A stretch of 6,181 nucleotides of DNA from an uncultured Bacteroidales bacterium (GTDB lineage: Bacteria > Bacteroidota > Bacteroidia > Bacteroidales > Paludibacteraceae), in contig CAIWIS010000316.1 of the NCBI GenBank assembly GCA_903912795.1, positions 1 through 6,181 on the forward strand, in the 5' to 3' direction. Positions 1-6,127 of the stretch are shown one piece after another. How positions within the stretch are numbered: position 1 is the stretch's first letter; the number at the start of each line of letters is the position of its first letter. Both the position numbers and the translations under genes were made by a program. The notes beneath the pieces are model-generated. The model was not told the DNA's origin, made no database searches, and saw only the letters and a list, made by a program, of their open reading frames with translations.

Positions 1-2
1 CC

Positions 3-35
3 GAACACATTCTGCCCGGAGGATATTTTGAATAA
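3..35 (+). CDS. possible C-terminal tail of an unidentified upstream gene (partial)
   Basis: One forward frame entering from the left edge reads EHILPGGYFE and then stops at TAA (33-35). The product cannot be recognised from ten residues. The reason to treat this as a gene end rather than chance is its position: a hairpin followed by a T run starts three bases after the stop, as expected for the end of a transcription unit. The other two forward frames also stop within the first 45 bases, so the reading frame is an inference and the call is weak. Confidence 0.25.
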   Translation, partial: EHILPGGYFE

Positions 36-37
36 TC

Positions 38-68
38 AGTAGAAGGTCTTGCGGTATTCTACTTTTTT
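38..68 (+). terminator. probable Rho-independent terminator upstream of dnaE
   Basis: AGTAGAA (38-44) pairs perfectly with TTCTACT (57-63) across a 12-base loop, and the right arm runs straight into a T tract (63-68). The stem is short and only moderately GC-rich, so efficiency may be modest. It follows the stop of the putative partial upstream gene and would separate that gene's transcript from dnaE. Confidence 0.5.
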
Positions 69-164
69 AGAGTACAGTTACGTTTCCCAGATATTGGCTA
101 CTAATCCTAATCAAGTCCTAGTATCAGGTCTTCGTTGTTATTGTTGATAACTTCTTAGCCTAAG

Positions 165-197
165 TTGGTGTGCTTCCAAAAAAACTGTATATCTTTA
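165..197 (+). promoter_or_regulatory. weak candidate promoter for dnaE
   Basis: TTG at 165-167 and TATCTTTA at 190-197 resemble the Bacteroidetes -33 (TTG/TTTG) and -7 (TAnnTTTG) elements. They are 22 bp apart and the -7 box has one mismatch (final A for G). A second near match, TATTATTG at 219-226, lacks a partner at the right distance. Nothing else recognisable was seen in 69-256: no RNA gene, no convincing ORF and no clear repeat. Either box may be chance in AT-rich DNA. Confidence 0.2.
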
Positions 198-256
198 TCA
201 ACTCTAAAATATTTTTTGTATTATTGTTTAAATAGTTGATTGTCAGCTTATCACTT

Positions 257-3200
257 ATGGATACTTTTGTTCATTTACATGTTCACTCTTATTTTTCTAT
301 TCTCGATGGTATGTCGAGTATTTCGGGTTTGGTTGATAAAGCTTCCAAATCGGGGATGCATTCCATAGCACTTACCGACCACGGTAATATGTTTGGTGTA
401 AAAGAGTTTTTTAATTATACCAAAAAGAAAAATTCGAAATTAAAGGACCAGATAAAATCGTTAGAAAAAGAACTTGCTACCGATGGAATTACTGATGAAC
501 GTAAAGCTGAAATTGAACGTGAGATAGCCGACATAAAATCGCATTTTTTTAAGCCAATACTTGGTTGTGAGGCTTATGTGGCACGCAGAGACCATAAAAA
601 GAAGGACTCGCAAGAAGATCGTAGCGGTTACCACTTGGTGTTATTGGCCAAAAACAAAACGGGATACCGTAATTTGTGTAAGTTGGTGTCGCATGGTTGG
701 GTGGATGGTTTTTATTACCGTCCGCGTATCGACCACGATTTGCTTATGCAGTACAGCGAAGGACTTATTGCTTCGTCGGCTTGCTTGGGTGGCGAGATTC
801 ACAAAAAAGTGGAAACCGGCAATATGGATGCTGCCGAAGAGGCGGTTTTGTGGTACAAACAAGTGTTTGGCGACGATTTTTACATTGAACTACAGCGACA
901 TAAAACCGACAAACCCAATGCCGATTACGAATGTTTTGAGAAACAACAACGTCAGAACCATGAATTGATAAAACTTGCCCGCAAAACAAACACCAAGTTG
1001 CTGGCTACTAACGATGTGCATTTTGTTGAAGAGGAACATGGCGAAGCACACGAACGTTTGATTTGCTTGAGCACGGGAAAAGATTTGGACGACCCGTCGC
1101 GCATGCGCTATACCAAGCAGGAATGGTTGAAAACGCCGGAACAAATGCTTCAGATTTTTGCAGATGTGCCCGAAGCGCTCGAAAATTCGGTAGAGATAGC
1201 CAATAAAGTGGAGTTTTACGATATCGATTCGGGTCCTATGATGCCCGTGTTTCCTATCCCAACCGATTTTGCAACTGAAGAGCAATATAGACTACAGTTC
1301 GATGAGGCCAAACTGCGCGAAGAGTTTTTGGATGGTTTTGATAGACTTGGTGGATATGAAAAAGTGATACGCGTAAAACTCGAAGCGGATTACTTGGGAA
1401 AATTAGCTTTCGAAGGTGCTGCCAAGCGCTATGGCGAAGTATTGACCGACGAACAGAAGGAACGTATTGATTTTGAGTTGCATGTAATGAAAACCATGGG
1501 TTTTCCGGGTTATTTTCTTATTGTGCAGGATTTTATTGCTAATGCGCGTGCCATGGGTGTATCAGTTGGGCCTGGTCGTGGTTCGGCGGCAGGTTCGGTA
1601 GTGGCTTATTGTTTGCGCATAACCGATATTGATCCGCTAAAATACGATTTGCTGTTTGAGCGTTTTCTGAATCCGGATCGTATTTCGATGCCCGATATTG
1701 ATATTGATTTTGATGATGACGGACGTGGGCAAGTGCTTCGTTGGGTGACTGATAAGTACGGAAAAGAACGTGTGGCTCAGATTGTTACTTATGGTACAAT
1801 GGCCACAAAATCGTCCATCAAAGATGTGGCACGTGTGCAGCGTTTACCGCTTTCGGAAGCCGATAGGTTGACAAAATTGATACCCGATAAGTTCCCCGAA
1901 GGTGCCGATGGGAAAGCGCCAAAAGTGAACATTGCCAATTGTTTGAAATATGTGCCTGAATTGCAACAAGCGCGCAATTCAACGGATATAAATTTGTCGA
2001 ACACCCTGAAATATGCCGAAATGCTCGAAGGTACAGTGCGCCAAACAGGTGTGCATGCTTGCGGTGTAATTATTGGTGCCGACGATTTAACCAATTTAGT
2101 ACCCCTCAGTACCGCTGTAGACAAAGAAACAAATACCAATATATTAGTAACTCAATACGAAGGTTCTGTAATTGAGGAGATTGGCTTGATAAAAATGGAC
2201 TTTTTGGGTCTTAAAACTTTGTCGATTATTAAAGAAGCACTTTCAAATATTCGCAAATCAAAAGGCATAGAATTAGATATTGATACCATACCTATCGACG
2301 ATCAGCTTACCTACGAAGTATTTAGCAAAGGTGCCACGGTTGGTACATTTCAGTTTGAATCGGCGGGTATGCAAAAACACTTACAAGCGCTTCAGCCTAC
2401 TCAGTTCGAAGATCTTATTGCCATGAATGCCTTGTATCGCCCAGGACCCATGCAGTATATTCCGCAGTTTGTAAACCGCAAGCATGGTCGCGAAAAGATT
2501 GAATATCCATTTCCAATTATGGAGAAGCGTTTGAAAGATACCTACGGCATTACTGTGTATCAAGAACAGGTCATGCTTCTGAGTAGGGATTTGGCTGGCT
2601 TTACGCGTGGTCAGAGCGACGAGTTACGCAAGGCTATGGGTAAAAAGCTGGTGGATAAAATGCAGGACTTGCGTGTTAAATTTATGGCTGGTTGCGAAAA
2701 AAACGGCTTTGGTCCTAAGCAAAAATTAGAACAGATTTGGTCCGATTGGGCTGAGTTTGCAAAATACGCATTTAATAAATCGCATGCCACGTGTTATTCG
2801 TGGATTGCATATCAAACTGCCTACCTTAAAGCACATTATCCGGCTGAGTTTATGGCTGCCAACTTAACGCGCAACCGCGACGATATAGTGGAGGTTGGTA
2901 AGTTTATGGACGAGTGTAAATCCATGGGAATGCATGTGCTTTGTCCGGATGTAAACGAGAGCGATTTAACTTTTACAGTGAATCATGAAGGTAATATTCG
3001 GTTTGGATTAGGAGGTGTGAAAGGGGTAGGAGAGAATGCCGTAATAGCCATTGTGGACGAACGCAAGCGTAATGGTCGTTACAAAAGCGTTTTCGATTTT
3101 ATGGAACGTGTGAACCTGACATCTTGTAATAAACGTACCATCGAAAGTTTGGCACTTTGTGGTGCTTTTGATAGCTTTAGCGACATTAAGCGGGAGCAAT

Positions 3201-4048
3201 TTATGGCATATAATACCAAATCGGAATTGGTGCTCGATACCATTATACGCTACGGAAACCGCTATCAGGCCGATATGGCTATGAGCAAAAATTCGCTTTT
3301 TGGTGGAGGCGATGCCATTGAAATTACAAAACCCGAAATACCCTATGCGCCCGAATGGTCGCCTCTTGAACGCTTAAATAAAGAGCGCGATTTGATTGGT
3401 ATGTTCCTGTCGGCGCATCCGCTCGATGAGTTTGAACTCGAAATAAATCATATTTGCAATACTACAACCAGCGATTTAAAAGATTTACCACTTTTGCAAG
3501 GCAAGCAATTGCGTATAGGAGGCATGGTTACCAATACACGTATAGGAACTTCGAAAGCAGGTAATCCTTATGGCATTTTCTCGCTCGAGGACTATGCCGG
3601 TGCTTTCGAATTTGCGCTTTTTGGGCAAAACTTTGTGGAGTATAATAAATATATGTTCAAGGATTTGTATTTGTATATCAATGCTATTGTGCAAGAAAAA
3701 GGAGCCGATTATAAATTCAAAAAACCATCGGACCCAAACGAACCTAAAGTGTTGGAACTTAAAATTCAGAAAATTGAATTGTTTCGTGAAATTAAGGATA
3801 AGTTAATTGATAAATTAACGCTTACCATACCTCTACAACATGTGGATGAGGAACTAACCACCATTTTGAGTTCCATAGTTTTGGAAAACAAAGGGAATGT
3901 AAATTTTTATGTCAATATATTGGATGACCTATCGCCCCAACGCGTAAAATTATTTTCGCGCCAACATAGGTTGAGTCTAAATACGGATATTTATAAAAAA
4001 ATTAAACGATTGCAACAAGAGGGTATTTTGGAATATCATATTAATTAA
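257..4048 (+). CDS. dnaE: DNA polymerase III subunit alpha (DnaE), replicative polymerase
   Basis: Catalytic subunit of the chromosomal replicase, extending DNA 5'->3' in the cytoplasmic holoenzyme together with the sliding clamp and clamp loader. From ATG 257 the protein is 1263 aa, somewhat longer than the 1160-aa E. coli enzyme. Domains in order: N-terminal PHP domain (about 1-280, HLHVHS motif at 6-11, TDHG at 40-43, ATNDVHF at 250-256); polymerase core with GPGRGS (438-443), the PDIDIDFD catalytic motif (D480, D482) and the third aspartate in KMDFLGLK (D648); YRPGPM (727-732) and the conserved FNKSHA segment (839-844); helix-hairpin-helix around 913-930; and an OB fold around 1085-1126. 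A frame-open extension back to TTG 236 would add seven residues. ATG 257 is preferred because family members start just before the HxH motif. The PHP domain carries a charged insertion at about 57-97. No frameshift or missing catalytic residue is seen. The family assignment is essentially certain. Confidence 0.98.
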   Translation: MDTFVHLHVHSYFSILDGMSSISGLVDKASKSGMHSIALTDHGNMFGVKEFFNYTKKKNSKLKDQIKSLEKELATDGITDERKAEIEREIADIKSHFFKPILGCEAYVARRDHKKKDSQEDRSGYHLVLLAKNKTGYRNLCKLVSHGWVDGFYYRPRIDHDLLMQYSEGLIASSACLGGEIHKKVETGNMDAAEEAVLWYKQVFGDDFYIELQRHKTDKPNADYECFEKQQRQNHELIKLARKTNTKLLATNDVHFVEEEHGEAHERLICLSTGKDLDDPSRMRYTKQEWLKTPEQMLQIFADVPEALENSVEIANKVEFYDIDSGPMMPVFPIPTDFATEEQYRLQFDEAKLREEFLDGFDRLGGYEKVIRVKLEADYLGKLAFEGAAKRYGEVLTDEQKERIDFELHVMKTMGFPGYFLIVQDFIANARAMGVSVGPGRGSAAGSVVAYCLRITDIDPLKYDLLFERFLNPDRISMPDIDIDFDDDGRGQVLRWVTDKYGKERVAQIVTYGTMATKSSIKDVARVQRLPLSEADRLTKLIPDKFPEGADGKAPKVNIANCLKYVPELQQARNSTDINLSNTLKYAEMLEGTVRQTGVHACGVIIGADDLTNLVPLSTAVDKETNTNILVTQYEGSVIEEIGLIKMDFLGLKTLSIIKEALSNIRKSKGIELDIDTIPIDDQLTYEVFSKGATVGTFQFESAGMQKHLQALQPTQFEDLIAMNALYRPGPMQYIPQFVNRKHGREKIEYPFPIMEKRLKDTYGITVYQEQVMLLSRDLAGFTRGQSDELRKAMGKKLVDKMQDLRVKFMAGCEKNGFGPKQKLEQIWSDWAEFAKYAFNKSHATCYSWIAYQTAYLKAHYPAEFMAANLTRNRDDIVEVGKFMDECKSMGMHVLCPDVNESDLTFTVNHEGNIRFGLGGVKGVGENAVIAIVDERKRNGRYKSVFDFMERVNLTSCNKRTIESLALCGAFDSFSDIKREQFMAYNTKSELVLDTIIRYGNRYQADMAMSKNSLFGGGDAIEITKPEIPYAPEWSPLERLNKERDLIGMFLSAHPLDEFELEINHICNTTTSDLKDLPLLQGKQLRIGGMVTNTRIGTSKAGNPYGIFSLEDYAGAFEFALFGQNFVEYNKYMFKDLYLYINAIVQEKGADYKFKKPSDPNEPKVLELKIQKIELFREIKDKLIDKLTLTIPLQHVDEELTTILSSIVLENKGNVNFYVNILDDLSPQRVKLFSRQHRLSLNTDIYKKIKRLQQEGILEYHIN

Positions 4049-4110
4049 AACAATCTTGATGAATTTCGATTAATTATTTAAAACTTCAAAGACCATTGTA
4101 ACTTTACATT

Positions 4111-4173
4111 CCCTTTAGGGGCTTGGGGCATTAAAAAAATGAATTTAAACTGCCCCTAAATCCCCTAAAGGGG
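4111..4173. repeat. REP-like interrupted palindrome between dnaE and trxA
   Basis: The left arm CCCTTTAGGGG (4111-4121) then GGGGCA (4125-4130) is mirrored by TGCCCC (4151-4156) then CCCCTAAAGGG (4162-4172). This gives 11 bp and 6 bp of perfect pairing separated by a small asymmetric internal loop (3 against 5 bases), with a 20-base AT-rich apical loop. The G/C runs stand out sharply from the AT-rich surroundings. From memory, repeats of the CCCCTAAAGGGGACTT type recur between genes in many Bacteroidetes, so a dispersed REP or MITE-like unit is plausible. It begins 62 bp past the dnaE stop, and its transcript would fold strongly, so it may protect or end the dnaE mRNA. No T tract follows, so it is not a canonical intrinsic terminator. 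Confidence 0.7.
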
Positions 4174-4323
4174 ACTTGATTTACTATCGATTTATATATT
4201 GTTCTTTAAACTATAGAATCTGGTAAAGTTTAATTAAATAATAATAGATTTTTTCGATAACTCTATTGTAGTGTTTTTTGAAAGATTTTAGTAGAAAAGT
4301 ATTTATTATTTGACATTGATTGT

Positions 4324-4331
4324 TAACTTTG
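4324..4331 (+). promoter_or_regulatory. candidate -7 box of the trxA promoter (distal)
   Basis: TAACTTTG is an exact match to the Bacteroidetes -7 consensus TAnnTTTG and would give a trxA leader of roughly 75 bases. No TTG or TTTG lies at the usual 17-23 bp upstream. The nearest TTTG (4309-4312) is only 11 bp away, so the -33 element is weak or absent. Confidence 0.45.
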
Positions 4332-4373
4332 CAGTCGAATTAAAACAAGGCTAATTAAAAGTATTTGCTTCGA

Positions 4374-4381
4374 TAAATTTG
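4374..4381 (+). promoter_or_regulatory. second candidate -7 box of the trxA promoter (proximal)
   Basis: TAAATTTG is another exact TAnnTTTG match, 31 bp before the trxA start codon. No properly spaced TTG lies upstream, and the region is very AT-rich, so chance occurrence is a real possibility. If used, it would give a much shorter leader than the distal box. Confidence 0.25.
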
Positions 4382-4412
4382 TGTAAATTATTAATTTTAA
4401 AATAGATAAAAA

Positions 4413-4727
4413 ATGGCTTTACAATTAACAGATGGAAACATCAAAGAAATTATCAATAGTGGACAACCTGTTGTAATTGATTTTTGGGCTGAATGGTGTG
4501 GACCATGTCGCATGGTAGGACCAATTGTAGAAGAATTGGCTAAGGAATACGAAGGAAAAGTAGTAATTGGAAAAATGGATGTTGACGAAAATGTGGATAC
4601 TCCACAAGAATTTGGCATTCGGAATATACCTACTATTCTTTTCTTTAAAGATGGAAAAGTTGTTGATAAACAAATTGGAGCTACTCAAAAAGCGGTTTTA
4701 GCTGCCAAAATTGAAGCCCTTTTGTAA
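4413..4727 (+). CDS. trxA: thioredoxin
   Basis: Small cytoplasmic protein-disulfide reductase. It passes electrons from thioredoxin reductase to targets such as ribonucleotide reductase and peroxiredoxins. The 104-aa protein has the usual single-domain length, with no signal peptide or membrane segment. The active site WCGPC is at residues 28-32, with C29 and C32 as the redox pair. The buried acidic residue D23 and the cis-proline P73 in NIPT are in their expected places. The ATG at 4413 is preceded by an A-rich stretch and no Shine-Dalgarno sequence, normal for Bacteroidetes. It lies 364 bp after dnaE with its own promoter-like boxes, so it is probably transcribed separately. An insertion sequence starts 9 bp after its TAA, leaving the coding region intact but replacing whatever originally followed. 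trxA is the most likely name, though genomes of this phylum often carry several thioredoxin paralogues. Confidence 0.96.
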   Translation: MALQLTDGNIKEIINSGQPVVIDFWAEWCGPCRMVGPIVEELAKEYEGKVVIGKMDVDENVDTPQEFGIRNIPTILFFKDGKVVDKQIGATQKAVLAAKIEALL

Positions 4728-4736
4728 TAATAAATA

Positions 4737-4761
4737 TGTGTCGTCCTAAGAAAACGTTACA
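4737..4761 (+). repeat. terminal inverted repeat of the IS, end next to trxA
   Basis: Starts TGTGTCGTCCT and ends CGTTACA. Aligned with the reverse complement of the other end it matches at 19 of 25 positions, with perfect blocks GTCCT and CGTTACA separated by a variable 7-base middle. This is where OrfAB transposase is expected to bind and cleave. It lies downstream of orfB, so it is the right (IRR) end relative to the transposase genes. Confidence 0.85.
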
Positions 4762-4787
4762 GTTTTTGATACAAAAATAATTAATTT

Positions 4788-4829
4788 ATCTCAGTTCAAA
4801 AGGTTAACCTTTTGAACTGAGATTTTTTT
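4788..4829 (+). terminator. perfect 36-bp palindrome with T tract; terminator at the orfB end of the IS
   Basis: Bases 4788-4805 and 4806-4823 are exact reverse complements centred on GTTAAC, and a T run continues to 4829. On the plus strand this is a strong intrinsic terminator for transcripts arriving from trxA. On the minus strand the same bases encode the last residues of OrfB and its TGA stop (4791-4793). No T tract follows the palindrome in that direction, so it acts mainly against incoming host transcription. It lies inside the element, so it travels with it. Confidence 0.8.
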
Positions 4830-5639
4830 ATAGGTTTTTACACTAATTTTTTGTTGCGAGTGCATTTGTATTGGTGTAAGTAATGAACAAGACATATGCG
4901 GTCTAAATTGGTTATATGACCTAATACTCTGACCTATAATTATCCCCATTGATTTCTTATCCACTTTGTAATCTTCCAATAAAAATTCATTTTTCAATAT
5001 CCCATTTACTCTTTCAGCAACAGCATTTGCATATGGATCATACGATTCGGTCATACTTACTTTAATGTTATACTTCTTGAGTAAATTTTGATAGTCATCG
5101 CAACAATACTGTATTCCACGATCAGAATGATGTATAAGAGCTTTATCTTGATACATTCTATTTTTTAATGCAGTTTTGAGTGCTCGAATAGCCCCATCAG
5201 CACTTAAGCTATCCGACAAATCATATCCTACAATTTTCTTTGAATAGGCATCTGTTATTAGAGCCAGATAACAATGATTCCCTCTTGTTCCAATATAGGT
5301 AATGTCTGACACCCATACCTGTTCTGGTCGAATAATATCAAGTTTATCCACAAGGTTTTTATGTTTGCGAAAACGATGGTGTGAGTTCGTTGTCACATGA
5401 TATGCCTTACGTGGTTTTATATCCAAATTGTTGGCACGCATTATTTTAAATAACTTGTCTCGACCAATATCATAATCATTTCCTTGACTAGATAGCATGT
5501 AGTGCAGTTTACGAGTACCTATACGGGGCATACGTGAACGGATTGTTATTACTTTTTCCAAAACATGATTAGCCAATACACGTTTTGATTCACGAATCTT
5601 CTTATTCCGATAATAGTATTGTCGATTATTCCCTGACAA
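4791..5639 (-). CDS. IS3-family transposase OrfB (DDE catalytic domain)
   Basis: Catalytic half of the transposase. The 282-aa reading has an N-terminal HTH_21-like region (about 25-80, around MPRIGTRKLHYML) and an rve integrase core. The DDE triad is visible: D112 in WVSDITY, D173 in HSDRGIQY and E209 in NAVAERVNG, spaced D-60-D-35-E, with K216 seven residues after the glutamate as expected. The C-terminus ends within a perfect palindrome. The only convenient independent start is TTG 5639, and the frame stays open upstream to the slippery site. The natural product is therefore probably an OrfAB fusion of about 432 aa (128 residues of OrfA, 22 from the junction, 282 here). No internal stop or frameshift is seen, and the key residues are intact. 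Confidence 0.95.
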   Translation of the reverse strand: MSGNNRQYYYRNKKIRESKRVLANHVLEKVITIRSRMPRIGTRKLHYMLSSQGNDYDIGRDKLFKIMRANNLDIKPRKAYHVTTNSHHRFRKHKNLVDKLDIIRPEQVWVSDITYIGTRGNHCYLALITDAYSKKIVGYDLSDSLSADGAIRALKTALKNRMYQDKALIHHSDRGIQYCCDDYQNLLKKYNIKVSMTESYDPYANAVAERVNGILKNEFLLEDYKVDKKSMGIIIGQSIRSYNQFRPHMSCSLLTPIQMHSQQKISVKTYKKISVQKVNLLN

Positions 5640-5711
5640 TCCACAAGCAAAACTTATTGACCTTTCTCGTTTGCTCGTGTACTGGTCGATTGTCCGGGTA
5701 ACGATTTTTTT
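5635..5711 (-). other. programmed -1 ribosomal frameshift module joining orfA to orfB
   Basis: Read on the minus strand, orfA codons AGA AAA AAA TCG contain the heptamer A_AAA_AAA (5711-5705) in exactly the X_XXY_YYZ phase needed for -1 slippage. After the shift the frame runs from 5705 without a stop for 22 codons into OrfB. Ten bases past the heptamer, the minus-strand arm GACAATC (5694-5688) can pair with GATTGTC (5641-5635) across a 46-base loop, and a nested GACC/GGTC pairing is possible inside. Such a structure could stimulate slippage. The zero-frame orfA stop (5654-5656) lies in that loop. The slippery site is clear; the stimulatory structure is inferred. Confidence 0.8.
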
Positions 5712-6088
5712 CTTATCGGGATCTTAAACTCTTTTTCTGCAATATCGACCATCATATTGAAAAATATTGCCTTTTCCTGGGCAATGTCAACGGCCTTTTC
5801 TAACGAGGCTTTTTGTTGTTCTAGCAACTTAACTTTTTGCTCTAACTCTAAAATCCGTTGTTCCGGGGTTTTAATCATGGCTTGTTGGATTTGGTATTCT
5901 CGGTCAAAAGTACCATATTTTCTTATCCAACCCAAAACTGTCGCATGAGATTGTATCCCATACTTACGAAGAGAACCTTTGATACTTAATTCTCCGCTCT
6001 CTACCTCACGAACTACTTGCAATTTGAAGGATAAGCTGTAATCCTTTTGGGTTCGTTTTACATACAAAATTTCTTGTTTTAATTCCAT
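5654..6088 (-). CDS. IS3-family transposase OrfA (DNA-binding regulatory subunit)
   Basis: The 144-aa protein recognises the IS ends and, in related elements, tempers transposition when made alone. Residues about 17-58 form a helix-turn-helix (DYSLSFKLQVVREVESGE, then a GWIRKYG recognition-helix region). Residues about 75-105 form a leucine-zipper-like coiled coil with L82, L89 and L96 in heptad register, expected to mediate multimerisation with OrfAB. The ATG at 6088 lies 14 bp inside the terminal repeat and is preceded by ACGTT and a run of nine A. The tail after residue 128 is the part replaced by OrfB when ribosomes shift frame at the A7 run. It is in the usual order and spacing with orfB, whose independent start lies 14 bases beyond the orfA stop. 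Confidence 0.92.
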   Translation of the reverse strand: MELKQEILYVKRTQKDYSLSFKLQVVREVESGELSIKGSLRKYGIQSHATVLGWIRKYGTFDREYQIQQAMIKTPEQRILELEQKVKLLEQQKASLEKAVDIAQEKAIFFNMMVDIAEKEFKIPIRKKSLPGQSTSTRANEKGQ

Positions 6089-6102
6089 AACGTTTTTTTT
6101 TG

Positions 6103-6127
6103 TGTAACGCTATTTCAGGACAAGACA
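6103..6127 (-). repeat. terminal inverted repeat of the IS, end upstream of orfA
   Basis: On the minus strand it starts TGTCTTGTCCT and ends CGTTACA, matching the repeat next to trxA at 19 of 25 positions. The outermost dinucleotides (TG at one tip, CA at the other on the same strand) are those of the IS3 family. It is the left (IRL) end relative to the transposase genes and lies just ahead of the orfA start. No convincing TAnnTTTG promoter box is present between it and the gene. Confidence 0.85.

Larger units (their letters stand above)
4737..6127 (-). mobile_element. complete IS3-family insertion sequence, 1391 bp
   Basis: The element contains, read on the minus strand, orfA (HTH plus leucine zipper) and orfB (DDE integrase-type transposase), in frames related by -1 and joined by an A7 slippery site: the standard IS3-family design. 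It is bounded by 25-bp inverted repeats starting TG and ending CA, matching at 19 of 25 positions. The length is typical of the family. The bases immediately outside are AATA on the left and AGTA on the right, at best an imperfect 4-bp target duplication. Both ORFs and both ends are intact, so the copy may be active or recently so. I did not assign a subgroup or an ISfinder name. Confidence 0.9.

Noticed and set aside
236..256. TTG at 236 as the dnaE start, giving seven extra N-terminal residues
   Set aside because: ATG 257 places the PHP HxH motif at the usual distance from the N-terminus, and the extra residues MIVSLSL have no counterpart I recall in the family.
561..1285. Several overlapping ORFs of 63-135 codons on both strands inside dnaE
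   Set aside because: They lie wholly within the DnaE frame, show no recognisable domains and are biased in composition as expected for shadow frames.
1789..2139. 116-codon reverse ORF within dnaE
   Set aside because: It is antisense to highly conserved DnaE core sequence and shows no domain or start context; it is a shadow frame.
4099..4106. TAACTTTA as another promoter -7 box between dnaE and trxA
   Set aside because: It misses the conserved final G, lies before the REP-like hairpin and more than 300 bp from trxA, and has no spaced -33 element.
4111..4173. CRISPR-type repeat
   Set aside because: It is a single inverted repeat unit; there are no direct repeats with regular spacers and no cas-like gene in the window.
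4206..4233. TTAAACT/AGTTTAA inverted repeat as an operator or terminator upstream of trxA
   Set aside because: The 7-bp stem is almost all A/T with a 14-base loop, common by chance in this AT-rich gap, and no T tract follows directly.
4425..4688. Reverse ORFs of 73 and 87 codons opposite trxA
   Set aside because: trxA is unmistakable on the other strand, and the antisense translations resemble no known protein.
5635..5711. Frameshift between orfA and orfB as a disabling mutation (pseudogene)
   Set aside because: The two frames overlap at a correctly phased A_AAA_AAA site, the normal expression mechanism of IS3-family transposases, and both halves are otherwise intact.
5757..5948. 63-codon plus-strand ORF inside the IS
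   Set aside because: It is antisense to the orfA coiled-coil region, has no homology I recognise, and is explained by the orfA codon composition.
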